The translations under genes were made by a program, and so were the position numbers. The notes under the pieces are model-generated. The model searched no databases. It was given only the letters and a program-made list of their open reading frames with translations, and was not told the DNA's origin. Shown piece by piece: positions 7,311 to 12,434 of a stretch of DNA of 12,434 nucleotides. How positions within the stretch are numbered: the stretch's first letter is position 1; every line of letters starts with the position of its first letter. Origin of the DNA: Gammaproteobacteria bacterium (lineage in GTDB: Bacteria; Pseudomonadota; Gammaproteobacteria; Steroidobacterales; GCA-2729495); contig JAHDYN010000019.1 of assembly GCA_023383735.1 (NCBI GenBank), forward strand, positions 1 to 12,434, given 5' to 3'.

Positions 7311-7844
7311 TCAGGACCGATCAGGCGGCCCGCGCAAGGCGCGCTGCAGCACACCCGGCCCCAGTGCGCCAGACAGTTCTTTGACCGCCACAAACGGCAG
7401 CAGCACCATCAGCATGAGCAGGCTGCTGACCGCCATCTCCGGCAACCGGCTGCCGAACTCCGCCATCGTCTGCGCGAAGGAGTGGCCGTGAAACCAACCG
7501 GTTAGCAGTTCTTCCACGATACTCAGAACGACCAGCAGCAGGAGCAGCATTACCGACTTGCGGAAGATCAGCCGCAGGAGGGTTCCGGCCGAGCCTCTGT
7601 CACCAACCCCGACCGCCTTGCCGATCAGCAGGAACTTGCCAAGTATCAGCGCCTTGACGGCTGCAATCCCGAACGGGACGAAGCGCAGGCCTGCCGCATC
7701 CAGAATCGCAGCCTTGTACAGCAGCAGCACGGTGAAGCAGATATACAGATAGACAAAGATGATGGCGTACTCACGCATTTCCTCACGCAGCCTGGCCCGT
7801 ACGGAGTGCTCGGCGACCTTGCTGTCAGTGGTCTTGTCCTGCAT
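7311..7844 (-). CDS. Hypothetical four-helix membrane protein
   Basis: A 177-residue protein of no family I can name. A charged N-terminal tail (1-25, RARLREEMREY) is followed by hydrophobic segments at about 26-46 (YAIIFVYLYICFTVLLLY), 56-76, 97-115 and 136-155. A conserved-looking GKFLLIGKAVGVGDR turn follows helix 2, VEELLTGWFHGHSF follows helix 3, and a basic tail ends in RGPPDRS. The start ATG has a run of seven G bases 7 bases upstream as ribosome site. It is the first gene of a probable operon with cls and the marC-like gene, which suggests a role in inner-membrane lipid or envelope homeostasis; this is inference from context only. Confidence 0.85.
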   Translation of the reverse strand: MQDKTTDSKVAEHSVRARLREEMREYAIIFVYLYICFTVLLLYKAAILDAAGLRFVPFGIAAVKALILGKFLLIGKAVGVGDRGSAGTLLRLIFRKSVMLLLLLVVLSIVEELLTGWFHGHSFAQTMAEFGSRLPEMAVSSLLMLMVLLPFVAVKELSGALGPGVLQRALRGPPDRS

Positions 7845-7887
7845 TGCGCTACCCCCCCTGCATCAGGCTCACTCGGCCTTGCCGGCG

Positions 7888-7893
7888 AGTATA
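7888..7893 (-). promoter_or_regulatory. Candidate -10 box for the membrane protein-cls-marC operon
   Basis: TATACT on the minus strand predicts a start near 7881 and a leader of about 37 bases before the ATG at 7844. The -35 is weak. It overlaps the ATG-proximal bases of the divergent AsmA gene, so the two transcription units are packed back to back in 53 bases. Confidence 0.4.
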
Positions 7894-7897
7894 GGAG

Positions 7898-10003
7898 ATG
7901 GCTGCCTCAGGTGTTTTAATCGTGCCGGTGAAACCGCTGTTCAAATGGCTGCTGGCCGGCCTTGCGACACTGCTGCTTGCGGGTGCTGCCCTGGTCACGG
8001 CAGTGATTGTTCTGGTCGATGCGGAGCAGTACCAGGCCCTTGTCATCGAGCAGGTTCGGCAGAGAACCGGTCGGGACCTGCAACTCGGTGGCGCCGCGGG
8101 GCTGGATCTGCTCCCCTGCTGTGCGGTCCGCATCGACAAGGCCACCCTTGGCAATCCGCCCGGCTTTCCTGCCGGGCCCTTTCTGCACATTGACTCCGTC
8201 CGGCTGGCGGTACGCCTCTGGCCCTTGCTGACACGTCGTAGCGTGGAGATCGGCTCCGTCACGGTGGATGGCCTGCAGGCAGATCTGCTCGTGCGCCGGG
8301 ACGGCAGCGACAACTGGAGCTTCGGCGGTGATGAGGCAAGCGGACCGGATACGGCCAGCGGAGCGAAAGACAGCGCGGACTTCTCCGTTGCATCCATCGA
8401 GCTGAAAAATGCCACGCTGAGCTATACCGACGAAGCCGATGGCAGCCGTTATCGCATCGAGCAGCTCAACGCCCGCACCGGGCCGATCCGCGGCAACGCG
8501 CCCTTCGACCTGCAGTTTGAGCTCCGGATATACGCAAACGCACTGCCGGACGACGGCATGCAGGCGGAACTCAGGCTGAAAGACCTGGCCTTTGACCCGG
8601 ATTCATCCACCGCTACGGTGGGTGCGCTGACCGGCACGACTGAACTGGCTGGCGTCCCGCTCGACATCGATGGCCGCGGCAGTTTTGGCAAGACCACCCG
8701 GCTCGCAGGCACCTTGCGCTTTGCCGCCTTTTCACCCCGCGATCTGCTGGCCCGCCTTGAGCAGGAACTGCCGGTTACAGCGGATCCTCAGGTGCTGAAG
8801 CAGCTCTCGGGCAGCAGCGAGTGGTTCTACGAAGACCGGGCAGCGGGGCTCAGGAGGCTGGAGCTCAAGCTCGATGACTCGCGCATCAGCGGCGAACTCT
8901 CGCGTGAACTGCCGCCCGGAAACAGCACGCTCACGCCGCGTACCCGCTTCGCCCTGCAAGTCGACCAGCTGGATCTTGATCGCTACCTGGCTCCGGAGCC
9001 GGACGAGGCTTCCGGCGGCGAGAATGTCCCGGCACGCTCATCGGCGGATTCATCCGGTCCGCCAGACATGCTGCGTGAACTCAACCTGGAAGGACGTATG
9101 CGTATCGGCCAGCTCAGGTTCGACGGTCTGAAGCTCGGCGACACCGACATCAGCGTCAGCGCGGCCGGAGGGCAGATCAGACTGAACCCGATCAGCGCCC
9201 GGCTCTACGGCGGCGAGGCGCAGGGCCAGGTCCGGCTGGACGCATCGGCTGATCCCCTGCGCATGGAGATGGACCAGAAGCTGGTCGAGGTCGATATGGG
9301 CGCACTGCTGAGGGACTTCGCCGATGTCGGAAACCTGGGCGGCACGATGAACTTCAGGCTGAAGGGCTCGTCGTCCGGCAACTCCGGCGATGCACTGATG
9401 CGCAACCTCGCCGCCGACCTGTCCTTCTCGATGGACAAGGGCGTCTACCGCGGCATGGATGTCTGGTACGAGATCCGGCGCGCCCACGCCCTACTCAAGC
9501 GCAGCACGCCACCGGTACGCACGGGCGCAGAAGAGACACCCATCGATTCCTTGCAGCTGAGTGGCAGACTGCAGAACGGCACACTGAATACCGACTCGCT
9601 TGTCGCGCAGATACCGTTCCTGCGGGTTTCCGGCAAGGCTGCGGTAGAGGTGGAGGCCAGGACCGTGAAGAGCGAGCTTGAAGCGCTGGTCCACGAAAAG
9701 CCCGTATTCGACGATGGCAGCAGCCTGCCCGAACTCGAGAACATGCGCATCCCGTTCACGCTGAGCGGCCCGGTGGCAGATCCGAAGGTGCGGGTGGATC
9801 TGAGCCGGATGGTGAAGGGCGCAGCCACCGAAGCACTGAAGGACACCGTGCGGAAGAAACTGTTTGACCGCCTGGGTATCGGCGACGCCCCCGAGGAACC
9901 GGACACGCCGGCCAGTGACGCCCCCGCCGACGGCGAGCAGGCAGCGCCGCCGCCCGAAAAGGATCCGCTGAAGAACGCCCTCGACCGCCTGCTCAGGCGC
10001 TGA
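7898..10003 (+). CDS. AsmA family protein
   Basis: A 701-residue envelope protein. It has a cytoplasmic N-terminus with Lys12 and Lys16, one membrane anchor (about 14-40) and a long periplasmic body. The AsmA N-terminal region has VDAEQYQALVIEQVRQRTGR, LGNPPGF and NWSFGG. The AsmA C-terminal core (about 390-590) includes LYGGEAQGQVRLD and GTMNFRLKGSSSGN. AsmA-like proteins are large beta-groove proteins implicated in phospholipid transfer and outer-membrane assembly. The tail (about 660-690) is Pro/Ala/Glu-rich and is followed by a short basic helix. The start is unsure. ATG 7898 has AGGAG directly abutting it, which is too close to work. GTG 7922 has AGGTG 8 bases upstream, and GTG 7928 would start MKPLFKWLLAG. 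It is divergent from the cls operon and convergent with the flavin reductase-like gene. Confidence 0.92.
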   Translation: MAASGVLIVPVKPLFKWLLAGLATLLLAGAALVTAVIVLVDAEQYQALVIEQVRQRTGRDLQLGGAAGLDLLPCCAVRIDKATLGNPPGFPAGPFLHIDSVRLAVRLWPLLTRRSVEIGSVTVDGLQADLLVRRDGSDNWSFGGDEASGPDTASGAKDSADFSVASIELKNATLSYTDEADGSRYRIEQLNARTGPIRGNAPFDLQFELRIYANALPDDGMQAELRLKDLAFDPDSSTATVGALTGTTELAGVPLDIDGRGSFGKTTRLAGTLRFAAFSPRDLLARLEQELPVTADPQVLKQLSGSSEWFYEDRAAGLRRLELKLDDSRISGELSRELPPGNSTLTPRTRFALQVDQLDLDRYLAPEPDEASGGENVPARSSADSSGPPDMLRELNLEGRMRIGQLRFDGLKLGDTDISVSAAGGQIRLNPISARLYGGEAQGQVRLDASADPLRMEMDQKLVEVDMGALLRDFADVGNLGGTMNFRLKGSSSGNSGDALMRNLAADLSFSMDKGVYRGMDVWYEIRRAHALLKRSTPPVRTGAEETPIDSLQLSGRLQNGTLNTDSLVAQIPFLRVSGKAAVEVEARTVKSELEALVHEKPVFDDGSSLPELENMRIPFTLSGPVADPKVRVDLSRMVKGAATEALKDTVRKKLFDRLGIGDAPEEPDTPASDAPADGEQAAPPPEKDPLKNALDRLLRR

Positions 10004-10016
10004 GTCCGGGACTCAG
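10000..10016. terminator. Palindrome covering both stop codons of convergent genes
   Basis: CTGAGTCCGGGACTCAG is a near-perfect palindrome in the 9-base gap between the AsmA gene and the flavin reductase-like gene. It contains the TGA of the first and the TGA (as TCA) of the second. A further CTCAG at 9992-9996 can pair with the CTGAG arm instead. No T-tract follows. It may limit read-through in both directions; evidence is structural only. Confidence 0.4.
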
Positions 10017-10846
10017 GCCGACTGCTTCTTCTTTTTGAAGCGATCCATGAACTCGGGCGTCATGCCCTGTTCGGCAGCAAACTGGTTGAGGCGCGCATGG
10101 CTGACCTTTTCGTCACCTTTGGCACGCGCGTATTCCTCGGTCTGCGTGGTGACCATGGTGCGCACCATGGGCGGAATCTTCATCAGCGCCTGCAGGGCAT
10201 CCGAATCCCAGGTCATGCCCAGCTTGATCTCGCTGCCCTTGAAGGCATCCGGCGGCTCACCAAGCACGTGCTTGGTGATGTGGCCAAGTTCCGTATGAAA
10301 GTAATCCTGCCGGTCTTCGTCGCCGAGACCGATCGGCAGGTTCATCCGGCGAATGCGCTCCTCGCGGCCCATCTCGATCAGCTCTTCATCGAACACCAGC
10401 GCCTTGATCTTCGCGATGACGATGCCGCTGCTCTTTTCCAGCTTGACGATCTCCTCGGCCTCACACTCGGCGATCTGCGGGCACTCCTTGATGGACGGCG
10501 GCTTGACGTGCAGCGAGGGAATCATCGTGAAGCGCGTATGCTCGAGTTCGTTGACGCCCTCCGGATAGAAGCGCGCGGTTTCCATCATGTCGTCCAGGTA
10601 GTCGGCGCTCGGGCAATTGACCACGAACTCCTTCGTCTCGCAGATATTCTGGAAGGTGTGGGAACCCTGCCGGAAACCGATGATCATGCGCGGGTTCTTC
10701 GCCATCACGTCGTACTGCATGATGTGCGAATAAGGTGCCGCATTTATTTTCCCGTTCTTGTCGAGACTGGTGATGATGGTGATCAGCTTCGGAAACAGCC
10801 AGACATCCGAGTACCAGAACGGACGGATCTTTGCTTCCTTCTTCAT
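10013..10846 (-). CDS. Flavin reductase-like FMN-binding protein with C-terminal PCP_red-like domain
   Basis: A 277-residue protein. Residues 8-200 look like the flavin reductase-like split-barrel domain that binds FMN. Landmarks are ITIITSLDKNGKINAAPYSH (22-41), NPRMIIGFRQGSHTFQNI (51-68) and ETKEFVVNCPS (70-80). Partner and substrate are unknown. Residues about 211-260 (WDSDALQALMKIP, MVRTMV, EEYARAKG) resemble the PCP_red domain found at the C-terminus of light-independent protochlorophyllide reductase subunit B and in small stand-alone proteins. No other pigment gene is present, so photosynthesis is not implied. The tail ends in KKKKQSA. The start at 10846 has the strong ribosome site GGGAGGT; the open frame continues to 10981 but that part covers the promoter region. 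It is divergent from the MFS gene. Confidence 0.85.
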   Translation of the reverse strand: MKKEAKIRPFWYSDVWLFPKLITIITSLDKNGKINAAPYSHIMQYDVMAKNPRMIIGFRQGSHTFQNICETKEFVVNCPSADYLDDMMETARFYPEGVNELEHTRFTMIPSLHVKPPSIKECPQIAECEAEEIVKLEKSSGIVIAKIKALVFDEELIEMGREERIRRMNLPIGLGDEDRQDYFHTELGHITKHVLGEPPDAFKGSEIKLGMTWDSDALQALMKIPPMVRTMVTTQTEEYARAKGDEKVSHARLNQFAAEQGMTPEFMDRFKKKKQSA

Positions 10847-10877
10847 GGCAGACCTCCCTGACTGAAAACCGAGCTTA

Positions 10878-10891
10878 GGAGCGAACGCTCC
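10878..10891. promoter_or_regulatory. GGAGCG-AA-CGCTCC palindrome upstream of the flavin reductase-like gene
   Basis: A perfect 14-base palindrome (GGAGCGAACGCTCC) lies 31 bases upstream of the flavin reductase start, in its probable promoter or leader. It could be an operator for a dimeric repressor or a leader hairpin. No specific regulator can be named. Confidence 0.35.
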
Positions 10892-10897
10892 GCGCGG

Positions 10898-10915
10898 TTG
10901 TAACAAACTGTAACC
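10898..10915. promoter_or_regulatory. Tandem GTAAC repeat, OmpR/CpxR-like operator candidate
   Basis: TTGTAAC (10898-10904) and CTGTAAC (10908-10914) form direct repeats exactly 10 bases apart (GTAAC-N5-GTAAC). This is the geometry of OmpR-family response regulator sites such as the CpxR box. The repeat lies between the divergent flavin reductase-like and MFS genes, about 50 and 80 bases from their start codons. The regulator is not in the window. Confidence 0.45.
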
Positions 10916-10919
10916 ATGC

Positions 10920-10931
10920 GGCGCTGGCGCC
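10920..10931. promoter_or_regulatory. GGCGC-TG-GCGCC palindrome in the divergent promoter region
   Basis: A 12-base inverted repeat next to the GTAAC repeats. In GC-rich DNA such a short palindrome can occur by chance, but its place in a divergent promoter makes it a possible operator half of a composite site. Confidence 0.25.
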
Positions 10932-10994
10932 ACCAAGTCGGCCATACTCCCGCCCGGCATTCCACACGATTGCACGGCCACAGGGGCATTTCCA

Positions 10995-12350
10995 GTGAAT
11001 GACAGGACAGCAACCGACAGCCGGTCCGGCTATCGGCTCGGCCCGCTGCAGTTTGCCGATGGCATGAGCGGCCTCAACGCCTGGACCTACCTGTATGTCT
11101 CGCTGACGATCATGCCGGTCATCAGCTTCCTGAGCTTCTCCCAGCCCTATGTACTGACCGAGATCATCGGCATTCCGCCGGAGCGGCATGGGCAGGTGAC
11201 AGGCCTGCTCATGACGATCCACGAGGTGGTGGTACTGGCCCTGATCAGTTTTGCCGGCGGCCTGTCTGACCGGGTCGGACGCCGGCCGATCTTTGCTGCG
11301 GGCACGCTGATCACCGCAATCGGCTTTGCCCTTTACGGGCTCGCCCACAGCATCACCGACCTGTACGTCGGGCGCTTCGTGTATGCCATCGGCCTGGCCT
11401 TTGCCGGTGTGATGATGGCGGTTACCGCCGCCGACTATCCGGCCGAAGGATCGCGCGGCAAGCTGGCCGGTGCCTCCGGCGTGCTGAATGGCCTCGGCAT
11501 CGGCCTTGCCACCCTGATGTTTGCCACCCTGCCCGGCATCTTCCAGGCCCAGGGCATGAGCAGTGCCGATGCCGGCCGCTACATGCTGTTCGTCATGGCC
11601 GGCTTTGCCGCCCTCACTGCCCTGGTCATGCAGCTCGGCCTGAAACGTGGCACGCCGACCGGCACCAGTTCCCGCATCCCGCTGCGCCGGGTGCTGCAGA
11701 TCGGCCTGCGCCAGGGCTTCGAGAACCCGCGCCTGATGGTCTGCTATGCCGGGTCATTCATCTCCCGCGCCGATCTCACGCTGGTCGCAACCTTCGTCTC
11801 GCTCTGGCTGCAGCGCGTTGGCCGCGATGAGGGGCTGGATGGCCCCGAAGCGCTGGCGAGAGCAGCCCTGATGTTTGCCCTGATCCAGGGTTCGGCGCTG
11901 GTCTGGGCGCCGGTAGCCGGCTTTCTGATCGATCGCTATCACCGCCTGGCCTGTGTGGTGGCTGCCCTGCTGCTCGGTGCCGTCGGCTACACGCTGCTCG
12001 GCCTGCAGGATCAGCCCTTTTCGCCACTCGGATACCTGGGCGGCGTGGGGCAGATGAGCGTGATCCTGTCGGTCACCGGACTGCTGGGCCAGGAAACGCC
12101 GCTGGATGTGCGCGGCTCGGTGATCGGCCTCGCCGGCCTGTGCGGTTCGCTCGGCATCCTCGTCACCAGCGTGGCCGGCGGCTTCCTGTTCGACCACTGG
12201 CGCATTTCCGGCCCGATCATCCTGGTTGGCGGCGCCAATCTGCTCGCCTTCTTCTTCGCGCTCAAGGTCTGGCTGGCCGATGGCCGGCCGATGAAATTCA
12301 ATCCCGGCGAAGCGCGCTCGGCAGACACGGCCGGAATGGGCATGCACTGA
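10995..12350 (+). CDS. Major facilitator superfamily transporter
   Basis: A 451-residue membrane transporter with about 12 predicted helices, the usual MFS length. The diagnostic motif A is GGLSDRVGRRP, in the loop between helices 2 and 3. A weaker counterpart, GFLIDRYHR, appears after helix 8. A central hydrophilic loop (about 215-230) separates the two six-helix halves. Translation starts at GTG 10995 with AGGGG 8 bases upstream; the ATG 4 bases later is in another frame. The C-terminal tail (KFNPGEARSADTAGMGMH) is short and soluble. Substrate cannot be told: the protein is not clearly one of the named sugar, drug or aromatic acid groups. The gene shares its control region with the divergent flavin reductase-like gene, which may mean a common inducer. 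Confidence 0.93.
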   Translation: MNDRTATDSRSGYRLGPLQFADGMSGLNAWTYLYVSLTIMPVISFLSFSQPYVLTEIIGIPPERHGQVTGLLMTIHEVVVLALISFAGGLSDRVGRRPIFAAGTLITAIGFALYGLAHSITDLYVGRFVYAIGLAFAGVMMAVTAADYPAEGSRGKLAGASGVLNGLGIGLATLMFATLPGIFQAQGMSSADAGRYMLFVMAGFAALTALVMQLGLKRGTPTGTSSRIPLRRVLQIGLRQGFENPRLMVCYAGSFISRADLTLVATFVSLWLQRVGRDEGLDGPEALARAALMFALIQGSALVWAPVAGFLIDRYHRLACVVAALLLGAVGYTLLGLQDQPFSPLGYLGGVGQMSVILSVTGLLGQETPLDVRGSVIGLAGLCGSLGILVTSVAGGFLFDHWRISGPIILVGGANLLAFFFALKVWLADGRPMKFNPGEARSADTAGMGMH

Positions 12351-12357
12351 GGGTGGC

Positions 12358-12386
12358 CTGACCCCTGCCCCGAAGCGGGCGGTCAG
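12358..12386. terminator. Stem-loop between the MFS gene and the gene at the right edge
   Basis: Outer arms CTGACC (12358-12363) and GGTCAG (12381-12386) and inner arms CCCG (12369-12372) and CGGG (12376-12379) form an interrupted hairpin. It lies just after the MFS stop and over the stop of the incoming minus-strand gene. There is no T-tract. A shared 3'-end structure for convergent genes is likely. Confidence 0.4.
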
Positions 12387-12434
12387 TCAGGCAGGAGGCG
12401 GACGATCTGCGAGCCGGCCGCATTCTCCAGCAGG
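12383..12434 (-). CDS. C-terminal end of an unidentified gene, truncated by the window edge
   Basis: Read leftward from the right edge, one frame gives the last 16 residues LLENAAGSQIVRLLPD and a TGA at 12383-12385. Fourteen of its sixteen third codon positions are G or C, like the other genes here, while the alternative frame ending at 12387 has mostly A/T third positions. The fragment is too short to name a family. Confidence 0.5.
   Translation of the reverse strand, partial: LLENAAGSQIVRLLPD

Noticed and set aside
10097..10861. Long plus-strand open frame of 254 codons opposite the flavin reductase-like gene
   Set aside because: Antisense of a well-supported gene with a strong ribosome site; composition is the low-quality His/Arg/Asp mix typical of shadow frames.
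10847..10981. N-terminal extension of the flavin reductase-like protein
   Set aside because: The region holds the strong GGGAGGT ribosome site for the start at 10846 and operator-like repeats; the extra residues have no family match.
11754..12347. Minus-strand open frame of 197 codons opposite the MFS gene
   Set aside because: Shadow of a membrane protein gene; no start signal or domain, and the MFS reading is certain.

Overview
The window reads as chromosomal DNA from a GC-rich Gram-negative bacterium, probably a gammaproteobacterium. This rests on high GC with GC-rich third codon positions, an outer-membrane type lipobox, a divergent proteobacterial HU-family protein, a MarC membrane protein, an AsmA protein and a two-HKD cardiolipin synthase. 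A more precise taxon cannot be read from the sequence. There is no transposase, phage gene, tRNA, rRNA or CRISPR array. No stretch longer than about 225 bases lacks a gene.

Left part (1-5160): a minus-strand HU-family gene is followed by a clear cyclic di-GMP class I (GEMM-I) riboswitch at 551-637. The riboswitch leads a secreted Ig/fibronectin-type protein with a Pro-Ala linker. Its aptamer runs through the Shine-Dalgarno sequence and ATG of that gene, so ribosome binding may be gated inside the aptamer itself. Convergent to it is a lipoprotein alpha/beta-hydrolase of the PHB-depolymerase/LpqC/feruloyl-esterase type. Divergent from that is a 643-residue secreted protein with tandem Ig/cadherin-like repeats and a C-terminal Gly-Gly, hydrophobic and poly-Arg sorting tail, closed by a textbook bidirectional terminator. 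This half is about the cell surface and secretion, with one unit under c-di-GMP control.

Middle part (5199-10003): a minus-strand run of an unrecognised four-helix membrane protein, cardiolipin synthase and a MarC-family protein lies divergent from an AsmA-family envelope protein. Together they suggest an inner-membrane and phospholipid homeostasis locus.

Right part (10013-12434): a flavin-reductase-like protein carries a C-terminal domain resembling PCP_red. It is divergent from an MFS transporter, and the two share a promoter region with tandem GTAAC repeats and two short palindromes. The end of a further minus-strand gene enters at the right edge.

Most interesting points: the c-di-GMP aptamer whose tetraloop receptor doubles as Shine-Dalgarno and start codon, the flavin reductase/PCP_red fusion, the C-terminal sorting tail, and the GTAAC operator-like element.
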